Origin: Ahaetulla prasina | Taxonomy: Eukaryota; Chordata; Lepidosauria; Squamata; Colubridae | Assembly (NCBI RefSeq): GCF_028640845.1 | Contig: NC_080541.1 | Location: forward strand, 8,038,935 to 8,102,934 | Reading direction: 5' to 3' | DNA length: 64,000 bases | Shown: piece by piece, positions 1 to 10,754 of the stretch | How the letters are laid out: every line of letters starts with the position of its first letter | How positions within the stretch are numbered: position 1 is the stretch's first letter | Notes under the pieces: generated by a model | What the model was told of the DNA's origin: nothing | Databases searched by the model: none | What the model saw: the letters and a program-made list of their open reading frames with translations, nothing else | Translations under genes and position numbers: made by a program

Positions 1-480
1 ATCCAAGAATTAACTCTATAAATTTTGTCAATTTGATAAGCAACCTCTTGTGGATCAAGTTCAATAAATTCAGCCAGAGCTTCTGATAAAATTTTTTTTA
101 AATCTTCCCCTTTGTCCTCATTCAAACCTCTAATTCTCAGAGCTCCTTCCATCATTCTATACTGCATCACCACCACTTGATCTTCATTTTTATCCAATTT
201 GATTTGCATTCCCCCCATTCTATTTTCTATTTGTTGATTTGACTGAAGAATTTCTTGCACCTCCTCCTCCACCACCTCCAGTCTTTTTGCCAAACCTTGA
301 AAAGCCATTAAAATATCTTCTCTTATTTTTATTATTCTCTTTATTTCTTCTCTTATTTTCTCATTATTATCCATAATCTCCTTAAACCTTTCTTCAGACA
401 CTTTCCTTGCTCTTTAATCAGATCTTCTAAAGCTGGTTCAGAACCCTTCTGCCCCCAATCTTAGGTGGTTTAGTAGCCAT
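1..480 (-). mobile_element. L1 LINE, 5' part of ORF1 (degraded)
   Basis: Read on the minus strand from an ATG at 480-478, the sequence encodes a lysine/glutamate-rich coiled-coil stretch followed by the start of an RNA-recognition domain (LRIRGLNEDKGEDLKK, then QIDKIYRVNS), the usual order in L1 ORF1p, the RNA-binding chaperone of the L1 particle. The frame is broken: a stop appears about 18 codons in and the coiled coil continues in another frame. The copy runs off the left edge of the window, so ORF2 is not seen here. Confidence 0.75.
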
Positions 481-1040
481 TTCAGTTTTAAAATTCACAA
501 AATATAAGTCTAGAAACTTCTCTTTTCCCCTTTAAGTATAGGAGAGCTCAGTTCACTTCATTAAAATCCACACATAACATTTCTTATCTTCTTAGTTGCA
601 CAGACTGTTTAAAATTCCATTCGTCATTTTCACTCCCGTTCAGGCGCCATCTTTAAGAGTCAATTAGAACAAAGAAAAAAAAAATTTCTCTTTTTTAGAA
701 AGTAGAAGTCAGGAAATCAAAAATACTTGCAATCCAATAATCGTCCGCTTGCACTCATTCCGTCTGCTTAAAGAGATCCATAAAGATAAGACAATTAGCA
801 GAGATGGACACCTTCTTCTTTTCCTGCTTTTGCAGACACGCACTGAAGTCGGAGATGGCAGGAATATTTATGGGACCCATCGACCCTTCGAGGCTCTGCT
901 TAATTAAAACAAAGCCTCTGGGGAGGTCTACCAACATTCCTGCGCTCTTATCTTGCCCCTTTCATCCAGGGAAAAAGATTAAAGCCGGCTTTTCCTGGCT
1001 TTTACGATGTTCAGTGCGGAGCCCCTTTAATTAGGGCTCA
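481..1040 (-). mobile_element. Possible L1 5' UTR
   Basis: This stretch lies directly 5' of the L1 ORF1 remnant and contains no gene-like frame. Position alone suggests it is the 5' untranslated region of that element; I cannot confirm the boundary, and the right part (about 750-1040) could be unrelated DNA. Confidence 0.35.
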
Positions 1041-1069
1041 GCGAAGAGGTGGAGCCACCCGGAAGCCTA

Positions 1070-1415
1070 AGGCTCTGGTTTTTCCAGTTGCAATGGATGG
1101 CTGTGAAAGTTGGACCATAAATAAGGCGGACCGCCAAAGAATGGAGGCCTTTGAACTCTCGTGCTGGAGAAGACACCTGCGAGTCCCTTGGACTGCAAGG
1201 CAATTCAACCAGTCAGTCCTAGAGAAGATCAACCCTGACTGCTCTTTCGAAGGCCAGAGCCTGAAGATGAAATTCAAATACTTTGGCCACCTAATGAGAA
1301 GGAAGGATTCACTGGAGAAGAGCCGAATGCTGGGAAAGATTGAGGGCAAAAGAAGAAGGGGACGGCAGAGAACGAGGCGGCTGGATGGAGTCACTGAAGC
1401 AGTCGGCGTGAGCTT
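1070..1415 (+). mobile_element. BovB (RTE) LINE, 3' end of ORF
   Basis: The plus-strand frame gives MDGCESWTINKADRQRMEAF, then FKYFGHLMRRKDSLEKSRML and a basic GKRRRGRQR segment, the C-terminal part of the BovB/RTE reverse-transcriptase protein. It is 5' truncated and ends shortly after the GVTEAVGVS segment. A longer copy of the same family lies at 41262-41905. Confidence 0.85.
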
Positions 1416-1424
1416 AAAAGCAAT

Positions 1425-1660
1425 GTGTGTGTGGCCCCCGCGCATGTGCCCCCCGCACATGCATACATGCCCCCCCCACATGTGCTCTGCCCCCCGCATG
1501 CATGTGTGCTTCCTGCATGCCCCTGCCCCCTGTTCATACATGTGCAGGCCCCCACATGCGCCCTGCGTATGCATAGTGCCCTTCTGCATGTACCCCCACT
1601 CATTCACGGCAGAGGTCCAAAGACCAACTGGCCGGTGGTAGGCACATGTGCATGCATGGC
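1425..1660. repeat. C-rich CATG/TGCATG low-complexity tract
   Basis: The tract alternates runs of C with CATG, GCATGC and ACATGT words, giving open frames rich in Cys, Pro, Met and His on both strands. These frames have no family resemblance and are composition artefacts. The tract follows the BovB end and may be expanded GC-rich MITE interior. Confidence 0.5.
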
Positions 1661-1804
1661 AGAGCTGAGCTGGGGTGACGCATGCCATAGGATGCGTGTC
1701 ATAAATTCGCCATCACGGTCTAAGGATTCTAAGCCAGTGTGAAGGTCCCATTCACATGACCCACTCAGATAGTAGCTCAGCTACCAATATAGCGCTGGTC
1801 GCAC

Positions 1805-2125
1805 ATTAGCCAACCCCAGCTTAGTCTAGTCCAGGGGTCTGCAAACTTGGCTCTTTTAAGACTTGTGGACTTCAACTCCCAGAGTTCCTCAGCCAGCAAA
1901 ACATTAGCCAACCCCAGCTTAGTCTAGTCCAGGGGTCTGCCAACTTGGCTCTTTTAAGACTTGTGGACTTCAACTCCCAGAGTTCCTCAGCCAGCAAAAC
2001 ATTAGCCAACCCCAGCTTAGTCTAGTCCAGGGGTCTGCAAACTTGGCTCTTTTAAGACTTGTGGACTTCAACTCCCAGAGTTCCTCAGCCAGCAAAACAT
2101 TAGCCAACCCCAGCTTAGTCTAGTC
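1805..2125. repeat. 98-bp tandem repeat made of a hAT-MITE half
   Basis: The word ATTAGCCAACCCCAGC begins at 1805, 1903, 2001 and 2099, an exact 98-bp period. Each unit holds flanking DNA plus the left half of the MITE (CAGGGGTCTGCAAACTTGG ... CAGCCAGCAAA). The fourth unit leads into the complete MITE at 2126-2254, so the array arose by duplication after that MITE inserted. Confidence 0.9.
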
Positions 2126-2254
2126 CAGGGGGTCTGCAAACTTGGCTCTTTTAAGACTTGTGAACTTCAACTCCCAGAGTTCAGCTTTGCTGGCTGAGGA
2201 ACTCTGGGAGTTGAAGTCCACAAGCCTTAAAAGAGGCAAGTTTGCAGACCCCTG
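2126..2254. mobile_element. Palindromic hAT-type MITE with 8-bp TSD
   Basis: Terminal inverted repeats CAGGGGGTCTGCAAACTTGG and CAAGTTTGCAGACCCCTG bound a near-perfect palindrome. The flanks are GTCTAGTC at 2118-2125 and 2255-2262, a perfect 8-bp duplication as made by hAT transposases. No transposase is encoded. Confidence 0.88.
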
Positions 2255-2407
2255 GTCTAGTCTAATGTGCAAACCCAACCACTGTTTCGTTTTCGCCTTC
2301 ATGCTCAAATTCAGTATTTGCTTGCTGGTGGGAAGAGCGTCGATGTGATTAATTTGGTGACGAAGATGTCAGCTGCAGTCATGGGAAGTTTTGGCAGAAT
2401 CTGTGTG

Positions 2408-2437
2408 TGAGAGAGAAAGAGAGAGAGAGAGAGAGAA
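2408..2437. repeat. (GA)n microsatellite
   Basis: A short GA/AAGA run, about 30 bases. Confidence 0.9.
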
Positions 2438-3003
2438 AATCATGCTGTTCTATGATGAGACCCCCCCTCCCTTTCCATCTCTGACAAATAAAATCGTTCA
2501 GGTCTTACATGTTGCTTCTCACTGAGGCATTTGGCTCGAGAGCTGTGACGTGATGTCATCCCGGCTGCCCCATGCCAGCTCCGTGGAATCATAATTAAAA
2601 CACGTAACACAATCCAGTGGAATAAAAATAGAACAGGAGAGTGAATTCAGGCTGGACCAGATGTTCACACTGACACCACCAAAAACTGATTGAATGTTAG
2701 CAAGGTCTCTGTCAGGCCTGAAAGATCAGGTCTACATGGGAAGGTTTTAATTGGAACTGATTTATTGCTCTACATAGCAACCTTCTCAACTAACAGTTGG
2801 CCTCTGCTAAGATAAGAGTCACTTGGCACTCATGGGGAGTTGGACTTCATTCACGCTAGGCTGATCCCCCTTTTCACTCCAGCCCCAGGTTCTACCACTC
2901 CTTTTCCTAGAGTTTCACCCTAAGCAATAGCAACAAGAACAACAGTCCTCGAAATATCAAATGATTGTCGACCTTCCCCAGATTAACTCGGCTCTCAGAC
3001 ACA
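2438..3003. other. No feature recognised
   Basis: No gene, RNA gene or repeat family could be supported here; reading frames are short and interrupted. Confidence 0.5.
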
Positions 3004-3273
3004 GGGGCCTCTGTGGCTCAGACTGCTAATGCAGTCTGTTAGTAACAGCAGCTGCTTGCAATTACTGCAGGTTCTAGTCCCACCAGGCCCAAGGTTGACT
3101 CAGCCTTCCATCCTTTATAAGGTACGTAAAATGAGGACCCAGATTGTTGGGGGCAATAAGTTGACTTTGTATATAAATATACAAATAGGATGAAGGCTAT
3201 TGCTAACATAGTGTAAGCCGCCCTGAGTCTTCGGAGAAGGGCGAGATATAAATGCAAATAAAAAAAAAGAAGA
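3004..3273 (+). mobile_element. MIR-like tRNA SINE with L2 tail (type 1)
   Basis: A tRNA-like head (GCCTCTGTGGCTCAG with a B-box-like GGTTCTAGTCCC) is followed by a core (AAGGTTGACTCAGCCTTCC, AATGAGGACCCAGATTG) and a tail CCGCCCTGAGTCTTCGG ending in A-rich DNA. The tail closely resembles the 3' end of the L2 copies in this window, implying mobilisation by L2, as known for MIR. Confidence 0.8.
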
Positions 3274-3335
3274 AGAATATTCAAGATAAAAAAAAGAAAA
3301 GGAAAGATGTCCAAATTTGGAACTGGAGTCCGTAT

Positions 3336-3590
3336 GAGCTGCAGTGGCGCAATGGTTAGAGTGCAGTACTGCAGGCTACTTCTGCTGGCTGCCAGCTGCC
3401 TGAAATTTGGCAGTTCAAATCTCACCAGGCTCAAGGTTGACTCAGCCTTCCATCCTTCTGTAGTGGATAAAATGAGGACCTAAATGGTTAGGGGTAATAT
3501 GCTGATTCTGTAAACCACTTAGAGAGGGCTTTAAAGCACTGTGAAGTGGTATATAAGTCTAAATGCTATTACTATTGCTATCAGCTAATG
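3336..3590 (+). mobile_element. MIR-like tRNA SINE with L2-type tail (type 2)
   Basis: It has the same core as type 1 but a different head (GCAGTGGCGCAATGGTTAGAG, B-box-like GTTCAAATCTC) and a tail TAAACCACTTAGAGAGGGC ending in ATAAGTCTAAATGCTATT. Related copies are at 36855-37098, 60712-60946 and 62430-62555. Confidence 0.78.
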
Positions 3591-3599
3591 CAAAACAAC

Positions 3600-3955
3600 A
3601 GGGATGCAGTGGTTCAGTGACTAAGACGCTGAACTTGTCAATCGAAAGGTCGGCAGTTCAGAGGTTCGAATCCTAGTGCTGCCTAATGGGGTGAGCTACC
3701 GTTTCTTGTCCCAGCTTCTGCCAACCTAGCAGTTCAAAAGCACATAAAAAATGCAAGTAGAAAAATAGGGACCACCTTTGGTGGGAAGTTAACAGCGTTC
3801 CGTGCGCCTTTGGCATTTAGTCATGCCGGCCACATGACCATGGAGACGTCTTCAGACAGCGCTGGCTCTTCGGCTTTGAAATGGAGATGAGCACCGCCCC
3901 CTAGAGTTGAGAATGACTAGCACATATGTGCGAGGGGAACCTTTACCTTTACCTA
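3600..3955 (+). mobile_element. Sauria-type SINE
   Basis: The head carries an A-box-like GTGGTTCAGTGACTAAGACG and a B box GGTTCGAATCC. The body reads TGCAAGTAGAAAAATAGG and CATGCCGGCCACATGACC. The tail AACCTTTACCTTTACC follows a BovB-like motif (here degraded, GAGTTGAGAATGACTAG). This matches the squamate Sauria SINE, a tRNA-derived element using BovB machinery. Confidence 0.85.
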
Positions 3956-3997
3956 ATGCAAAACATATTGGAAAAAAATTAGCTAATGTCTTTTCAA

Positions 3998-4280
3998 CTG
4001 CTAAGATTTTATTTATTTTATTTATTTATTTATTTACATTTATATCCCGCCCTTCTCCGAAGACTCAGGGCGGCTTACAGTGTATAAGGCAATAGTCTCA
4101 TTCTATTTGTATATTTACAAAGTCAACTTATTGCCCCCCCAACAATCTGGGTCCTCATTTTACCTACCTTATAAAGGATGGAAGGCTGAGTCAACCTTGG
4201 GCCGGGCTTGAACCTGCAGTAATTGCAGGCTGCTGTGTTCTAATGACAGGCTTCTAACAGCCTGAGCTACCCCGGCCCCA
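3998..4280 (-). mobile_element. MIR-like SINE type 1
   Basis: On the minus strand it shows the type 1 head, core and CCGCCCTGAGTCTTCGG tail, followed by an (AAAT)n-rich terminus at 3998-4040. It is close to full length. Confidence 0.8.
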
Positions 4281-4384
4281 TAGAAATTGGTCATTTCTAT
4301 GTGTAGTGAGCACTGCAGTCTCAGCATTAGGGAGCATATGGTGATAGCTCAAGCAGTCATATGGATGTGACCCTTTTCCAAAAG

Positions 4385-4562
4385 AAGCAAGTCTGATCAT
4401 TGATGACCAATGGAACAGCTTGTCTTCAGAAATTGTGGGCCCTTCATCACTGGTGGTTTTTAAGAAGAGACTGGACAGTCACCTATTTGGGTCTTCTGCT
4501 TGAGCAATGGGTTGGATCAGAAGACCTCCAAGGTCCCTTCCAGCTCGATTATGAACTGACTT
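4385..4562 (+). mobile_element. CR1 LINE 3' end
   Basis: The frame gives the CR1 C-terminus (ALHHWWFLRRDWTVTYLGLL-like in a shifted frame), then the characteristic 3' UTR words AGAAGACCTCCAAGGTCCC and TTCCAGCTCGATTAT. It is 5' truncated. Confidence 0.75.
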
Positions 4563-5221
4563 TATCAACAGCTGGGAAGACTTTCTTTCCAGGATGAGAC
4601 ACCAATGATGTTTACCTAGTTTGGTAATGAAATGTCTGCAAGGAGATAACCAAAACTCGGAGACCAGATATGGGAGGTATTTTTGAGGACAGTGAATGTA
4701 GCCCACAGGGGGAGCAGAAGGGAGAAAGGTACCATTTTCTACCCAAAACATCACTCATCTTACCTAGCTCACCAACATTACTTAAGGAAGCATGTCGATG
4801 TCTTTGTGGGGATGAGTGCTAAGATATGGAGAAAGGTCCAAGCCTTCTAAAAGGTTGAGGTTACTTGAGGAATCATCTCACCCTTCTGGGAAAGGTCCAT
4901 CCCAACTGTGTGGGCAGAGGAGATTGTGGATTCCATCAGTCAATGAATTTTGATTGACCGGGCTCAGGAGAAGACTTCTTGTCTTTTTGAATATCTTTGC
5001 CTCTGTGGTGAGATCTCCAACCCTTCTGACCTTCTGCAAGAACCTGAAGAACCTGCTCCGCCAATTGACCAGGGGATCTAATGGGGGAATACTGTCAGTG
5101 TATGAGAGTTCATACTGGAAGAGACATGGCAACAAGGTCAACCAATGAGGGCTGTCTGCTGATTCAGACAGCAAGGACTCTGGGCGTGGCTTAGCTCAAC
5201 TTCTTTTGTATAGAGAAGTTC
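4563..5221. other. No feature recognised
   Basis: No coherent coding frame or known repeat was recognised in this stretch; it is treated as intergenic DNA. Confidence 0.5.
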
Positions 5222-5529
5222 TAGAGGTGAATTTCAGCAGGTTCTGACCAGTTCTGGAGAACCAGTAGTGGAAATTTTGAGTAGTTCGGAGAACAGGTAA
5301 ATACCACCTCTGACTGGCCCCGCCCCATCTATTCTCTGCTTCCCGAGTCCCAGCTGATCGGGAGGAAATGGGGATTTTGCAGTATCCTTCCCCTGGAGTG
5401 GGGAGGGAATAGAGATTTTACAGTATCCTTCCCCTGCCATGCCCACCAAGCCACGCCCACCAAGCCATGCCATGCCCACCAATTCACACCCACAGAACCG
5501 GTAGTAAAAAAATTTGAAGCCCACCACTG
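5222..5529. mobile_element. hAT MITE family A with 8-bp TSD
   Basis: Ends TAGAGGTGAATTTCAGCAGG and GAAGCCCACCACTG are inverted-repeat-like. AGAAGTTC occurs at 5214-5221 and again at 5530-5537, a perfect 8-bp duplication. The interior has the family words GGTTCTGACCAGTTCTGGAG and GGGAGGAAATGGGGATTTTG. There is no coding capacity. Confidence 0.85.
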
Positions 5530-5817
5530 AGAAGTTCCTTTATTTCTGCCAGCTCGGCCTGTGTTTGTACCTACTTATAATCTCTTCTCTCTACAATGTG
5601 GAAAAATCTACAAGGGTATTGTATACATACCAGGGGTGGGTTCTACTTACCTTTACTACTGGTTCGCAATGGGGGCGCGCACTCGTGTTCGCTTTGCTGT
5701 CTCTCGCACGCTTCTGCGCATGCACAGATCATCATTTATGACGTCCGGGCGGGTGGGTGGAGCCTCCCGCCGATATTACTACTGGTTCTAATGAACCAGA
5801 AAGAACCAGGAGCAACC

Positions 5818-6646
5818 AGGAGCAACTTGGGCGTGCTCCTGGATGGTCGGTTGTCCTTTGAAGATCATTTGACGACCATCTCCAGGAGAGCTTTTTATCA
5901 GGTTCGCCTGATCCGCCAGTTGCGTCCCTTCCTGGACCGGGATGCCCTATGCACGGTCACTCATGCTCTCGTTACCTCTCGTCTGGACTATTGCAACTCT
6001 CTACATGGGGCTCCCCTTGAAGAGCACCCGGAGACTTCAGCTAGTCCAGAATGCGGCTGCGCGGGTTATTGAGGGAGCGGTTCGGAGCTCCCACGTAACA
6101 CCTATCCTGCGCAGACTGCACTGGCTACCTGTTGTTTTCCGGGTGCGCTTCAAGGTATTGGTTACCACCTTTAAAGCGCTCCATGGCTTAGGACCGGGTT
6201 ACTTACGGGACCGTCTACTGCCGGCTTCTATCTCCCAGCGTCCGGTGCATTCCCACAGAGAGGGACTCCTCAGGGTGCCGTCAGCCAAACAGTGTTGACT
6301 GGCGGCCCCCAGGGGGAGGGCCTTCTCTGTGGGGGCTCCTACCCTGTGGAATGAGCTTCCCCCCGGGCTTCGACAACTACCTGACCTTAGGACCTTTCGC
6401 CGCGAACTTAAAACCTATTTATTTCGTATGGCTGGACTGGCCTGATTTTAAATTCTAAATTTTAAATTTTAATGGAATTTTGATGGGTTTTAAATTTTTG
6501 TAATTTTATGGGGTTATTTTAAATTATTGACAAATTTGAATCAGTTTTTTAAGGGTTGTTTTAATTATGATGTATTTCTGTCTGTATTTTATTTGCCTGT
6601 TCACCGCCCTGAGTCCTTCGGGAGAAGGGCGGTATACAAATTAAAA

Positions 6647-6647
<1 letters not shown>
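5818..6647 (+). mobile_element. L2 LINE, 3' part of ORF and UTR
   Basis: Frames give NLGVLLDGRLSFEDHLT, ALVTSRLDYCNSL, RRLHWLPVVFRVRFKVL and ALHGLGPGYLRDRL, the end of the L2 reverse-transcriptase protein. Frameshifts split it. The 3' UTR ends CCTGAGTCCTTCGGGAGAAG and passes into (ATT)n. It is 5' truncated, as expected for target-primed reverse transcription. Confidence 0.85.

Positions 6648-6730
<83 letters not shown>
6648..6730. repeat. (ATT)n microsatellite, L2 tail
   Basis: About 28 uninterrupted ATT units follow the L2 3' end. Poly-Tyr, poly-Ile and poly-Asn frames here are artefacts of the repeat. Confidence 0.95.
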
Positions 6731-6731
<1 letters not shown>

Positions 6732-6959
6732 ACCCACCACTGAGACATACATGCCTTATGTGTTATTATGTATATAAAGAAGTTTTGAATCCTGCTGAAT
6801 TGTCTGATTGTGTGTGCTGCAAAAAACTCTGACAGTACCACACTGGAGGTGGGTTGATTGACTAATAGCAGCTCCCCCTATACGTTCTGCTCCTTTTCTC
6901 CCTGTCTTTTAGTTATAATCTGTATTTTCATTGAGATTTGATTGCCCTTTTATACATAA

Positions 6960-7314
6960 AAAGGTAAAGGTTCCCCTCGCACATATGTGCTAGTCGTTCC
7001 TGACTCTAGGGGGCGGTGCTCATCTCCGTTTCAAAGCCGAAGAGCCAGCGCTGTCCAAAGACGTCTCCATGGTCATGTGGCTGGCATGACTCAATGCCGA
7101 AAGTGCACGGAATGCTGTTCCCTTCCCACCAAAAGTGGTCCCTATTTTTTCTACTTGCATTTTTTTACGTGCTTTCGAACTGCTAGGTTGGCAGAAACTG
7201 GGATAAGTAACGGGAGCTCACCCCATTACATGGCACTAGGGATTCGAACCGCTGAACTGCCGACCTTTCGATCGATAAGCTCAGCATCTTAGTCACTAAG
7301 CCACCGTGTCCCAG
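6960..7314 (-). mobile_element. Sauria-type SINE
   Basis: On the minus strand it has the head with GGTTCGAATCCC, the TGCAAGTAGAAAAAATAGG body and the AGGTAAAGG-complement tail. It is nearly full length and lies next to a (TACA)n tract. Confidence 0.85.
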
Positions 7315-7317
7315 TTT

Positions 7318-7319
7318 TA

Positions 7320-7350
<31 letters not shown>

Positions 7351-7364
7351 CATACATACATACA
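7318..7364. repeat. (TACA)n microsatellite
   Basis: A run of about eleven ATAC/TACA units adjoins the head of the Sauria SINE. Confidence 0.95.
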
Positions 7365-7651
7365 CTCATGGTTTTATTTTGAGGTTGTAAGCTGTGGCCA
7401 GAGTCACCTTGCAGAGAGACGGGCGGCCAATAAATTTAATTAAACAAATAGAATAAATGAATGAAATCTGAACTTGGGTGGGAGAAAGACAACGAAGTGG
7501 CATATTATAGAAACAGATTTTTTTTCCTTTAGTGATAAAGAACAAGGAACGGACAGGACCAGGATTAGGGTGGGGGAGAAAGGAGGGATTCAAGAAGTCC
7601 AGAGATATTTCACAAGAAGAGACTGCCACTCCTCTGCTCGCAATAAAATAC

Positions 7652-8308
7652 CTTATTTATTTATTTATTTTATTTTATTTATTTATTTGTCACGCAGTAT
7701 ATAAAAGCATAAGCATGAAATAATTATACAATATATAAGCACATATATGAGTATGAGTATGTAATAACTATATTAATTGGATATAACGAAAGGAAGCAAT
7801 AGGACAGGAACGGTAGGCACGCTGGTGCTCTTATGCACGCCCCATACAGACCTCTTAGGAATGGGGTGAGGTCAACAGTAGACAGTTTTTGGTTGAAGCT
7901 TTGGGGATTTTGAGAAGAGACCACAGAGTCAGGTAGTGTATTCCAAGCATTAACAACTCTGTTACTGAAGTCATATTTTCTGCAATCAAGATTGGAGCGG
8001 TTCACATTAAGCTTAAATCTATTGTGTGCTCGTGTATTGTTGCAATTGAAGCTGAAGTACTCTTTGACAGGAAGGACATTGTAATAGATGATTCTATGAG
8101 TTAAACTCAGGTCATGTCGAAGGCGGCGTAGTTCTAAATTTTCTAAACCCAGGATATCAAGTCTGGCATAAGGTATTTTGTTGTATTCGGAGGAGTGGAG
8201 AACTCTTCTTGTAAAATATTTCTGGACACATTCAATTGTATTGATGTCAGAAATGTGGTATGGGTTCCAGCCAGTCAAGCTGTATTCAAGAATTGGTACA
8301 GCCACCAT
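7652..8308 (-). mobile_element. CR1/Jockey-group LINE (family C), 3' end
   Basis: The minus frame (about 194 codons) contains FTRRVLHSSEYNKIPYARLD, LGLENLELRRLRHDLSLTH and RKYDFSNRVVNAWNTLPDSV, the C-terminal region common to CR1/Jockey-group polymerases. The 3' UTR ends near a TTTATTTA-rich tail at 7652-7690. I cannot assign a named clade. Related fragments lie at 8385-9455, 17085-17354 and 39200-39450. Confidence 0.7.
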
Positions 8309-8562
8309 TATTATATTATTATTATATTATTTTTATCCCACCAGATTTGACATTTAGGGCTTAGACAACGTATTCAGTCTGACTTAAGCATAGTACATAA
8401 AATCATCTGCTACAATGTCCTACCAGCCAATGAATACTTCAGCTTCAACCAAGACAATACAAGAGCACACAATAGATACAAACTCACGGTGAACCGATCC
8501 AAACCAGACTGCAGAAAATACGACTTCAGTAATAGAGTTGTCAACACAACACTCTGGAACGA

Positions 8563-8829
8563 GCTACCACCAGGTATCCGCCAACTCCCTGATCTCCGGA
8601 CCTTTCGACGTGAGCTGAAAACATTTCTGTTCCATCGCGCAGGACTGGCCTAATGGTTTTTTAAATGGGGTTTTTATGGGTTTTATAGTGTTCAGCCAAC
8701 CTTAAATTTTCTCTTTTTTAAACTGGTTTTAATTTTTGTATCAATTGTTTTATCTTTGGCTGTAAACCGTCCTGAATCCTTTGGGAGAAGGGCGGTATAG
8801 AAATTTAAACAATAAATAAATAAATAAAA
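8563..8829 (+). mobile_element. L2 LINE 3' end nested in family C LINE
   Basis: It starts at TCTGGAACGAGCTACCACC within the L2 ORF end, continues through FRRELKTFLF-like codons, and ends with the L2 3' motif and (AAAT)n. It is a very short 5'-truncated copy. Confidence 0.8.
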
Positions 8830-8897
8830 TACCTGGAATGCACTACCTGACTCTGTGGTTTCTCCCCCAAATCCCCAAAACCTTTACTTTAGACCCG

Positions 8898-8898
<1 letters not shown>

Positions 8899-8971
<73 letters not shown>
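8899..8971. repeat. (CT)n microsatellite
   Basis: About 36 CT units abut the left end of the family A MITE. Poly-SL and poly-RE frames are artefacts. Confidence 0.95.
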
Positions 8972-8975
<4 letters not shown>

Positions 8976-8978
8976 GTC

Positions 8979-9272
8979 CAGAGGTGGGTTACAGCAGGTT
9001 CTGACCAGTTCTGGAGAACAGGTAGTGGAAATTTTGAGTAGTTCGGAGAACTGGTAGAAAAAATTCTGACTGCCCCTGCCCCCATCTATTCTCTGCCTCC
9101 CAAGTCCCAGCTGATTGGGAGGAAATGGGGATTTTGCAGTTACCTTCTCCTGGAGTGGAGAGGGAATGGAGATTTTACAGTATCCTTCCCCTGCCACACC
9201 CACCAAGCTATACTACGCCCACGAAGCCACACCCACAGAACCGGTAATAAATTTTTTTGAAACCCACCACTG
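8979..9272. mobile_element. hAT MITE family A
   Basis: Ends CAGAGGTGGGTTACAGCAGG and GAAACCCACCACTG, with the family interior. The left target duplication is not recognisable because the (CT)n tract replaces the flank. Confidence 0.8.
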
Positions 9273-9669
9273 CCTCACCCCATTCCTAAGAGGTCTGTAA
9301 GGGTTGTGCATAAGCACACCAGCATGCCTACCGTCCCTGTCCTAATATTTCCTTTTATTCGTACCCTTTACATCTGTTTATAATTATGTTTACACTTGTA
9401 TCTGTCAGCAAATACATGCTTGACGGAAATAAATAAATAAATAAAATAAAATAAAGTCCCTACTGATGTTGCCAGCTTGGTGCTCTAGATGTCTGATGCT
9501 GATGGACTGCTTTTTCACTTTTCATTCCAGAAAAAAAATAATCCTCCTTAAAAAAAATAAAAAAAATAAATCCAGTTCGTGAAAGGGAGAGAAATGTCCA
9601 ACGTTGGTACAATTCTCCCACAAAAATGAAGTGACCCTGGTTTTGTACTAATAACTAACCCTACCAAGG

Positions 9670-10037
9670 CCTAGGGACACGGTGGCTCAGGGGTTAGGAC
9701 GTTGAGCTTGTCGATCGAAAGGTCGGCAGTTCAGCGGTTCAAATCCCTAGTGCTGCCGTGTAACGGGGCGAGCTCCCGTTACTTGCCCCAGCTTCTGTCA
9801 ACCTAGCAGTTTGAAAGCACGTAAAAATGCAAGTAGAAAAAATAGGGACTACCTCTGGTGGGAAGGGAAGAGCATTCCGTGCGCCTTTGGTGTTGAGTCA
9901 TGCCAGCCACATGACCACGGAGACGTCTTCGGACAGCGCTGGCTCTTCGGCTTTGAAATGGAGATGTGCACCGCCCCCTAGAGTCGGCAACGACTAGCAT
10001 GTATGTGCAAGGGGAACCTTTACCTTTACCTTTTACC
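9670..10037 (+). mobile_element. Sauria-type SINE
   Basis: Head GACACGGTGGCTCAGGGG with B box GGTTCAAATCCC, body, and tail GAGTCGGCAACGACTAGCA then AACCTTTACCTTTACC. It is close to full length and shows the BovB-like tail motif clearly. Confidence 0.88.
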
Positions 10038-10754
10038 AAGGCCTCCCGTTGCAAGCTTTTTCTCGCTCCGGTTGGGCATGTTTTCTTTTTTTGGGTGGGT
10101 TGCAATGCTACCTTGCAGCATTTAGCATTCCTTCCCGGCCAAAATGGATAATCATTCAAGAGGGCATTTTCATTCCAAGCTGCTGCCCGCAGGTTGCATC
10201 TCCAGCCCGAGATGCTATTTTTAGCTCGGCTCCTTCATTGCTATTGATCCCAGTCGCCCTTTGTTAATTAGATAGACACAAACACCCGCAGAATTTGCAA
10301 CTCATTTATCAATTCTCTTCAGCAGCTCTACCTCCCCCACCTCCCAACGCGCCTCACACCCCCGGGGGGTGGGGATGGGTGGGAGATGTCATTCGGAGCC
10401 CTCCTTGCGACAGGCTATTGATCTGTACCACAACTTTTACTCCGGTGTTGGTGTCGCAGGCTATTTATAGAACTCGTGAGCTGCAATTCCCTGCGCGTGC
10501 TTCCTCCTTGGGTATCCGAAAGAGCCGACATCAATCAGAAATTGACTGGGCGAAAAGAGTCGAAGAGATGCTGGCTGCAGGGGAATGCTTGGCGTGGGAC
10601 TTAGGGTTTCATCGCAGGAAGGTGAGATGGAAACAAACAGGGTTTGTGACCAGGTCAAGAACAAAGTGCCAAAGGCTCCCACCAAGTCACATCACTGGCT
10701 TATCTACTCTTGTATTGATTGCATTATCATGATATCCTCCAGATGGATTATAAC

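Larger units (their letters stand above)
5631..6742. mobile_element. hAT MITE family B, interrupted by an L2 insertion
   Basis: The left end is CAGGGGTGGGTTCTACTTACC, read here from C at 5631; the right end is AACCCACCACTG, ending at 6742. Flanks are ATACATAC (5623-5630) and AGACATAC (6743-6750), 7 of 8 identical. Between them the MITE body (ACTACTGGTTCGCAATGGG, ATGACGTCCGGGCGGGTGGG) is split by the L2 copy and its (ATT)n tail. Confidence 0.75.
8385..9455 (+). mobile_element. Family C LINE 3' end, interrupted twice
   Basis: Host segments are 8385-8562 (ORF end), about 8830-8895 (GGAATGCACTACCTGACTC) and 9273-9455 (3' UTR ending in (AAAT)n). Between them sit an L2 fragment and a (CT)n tract plus a family A MITE. 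Order and strand of the three pieces match the uninterrupted copy at 7652-8308. Confidence 0.65.

Noticed and set aside
1425..1742. Cys/His/Met/Pro-rich frames on both strands
   Set aside because: They come from C-runs alternating with CATG words; no metal-binding domain spacing is kept.
3600..3720. tRNA gene suggested by A- and B-box sequences (also at the other SINE heads)
   Set aside because: Each is the head of a SINE followed by the family body; no cloverleaf with a paired acceptor stem was found by eye.
6527..6841. Poly-Tyr, poly-Asn and poly-Ile frames
   Set aside because: Translations of an (ATT)n microsatellite at the end of an L2.
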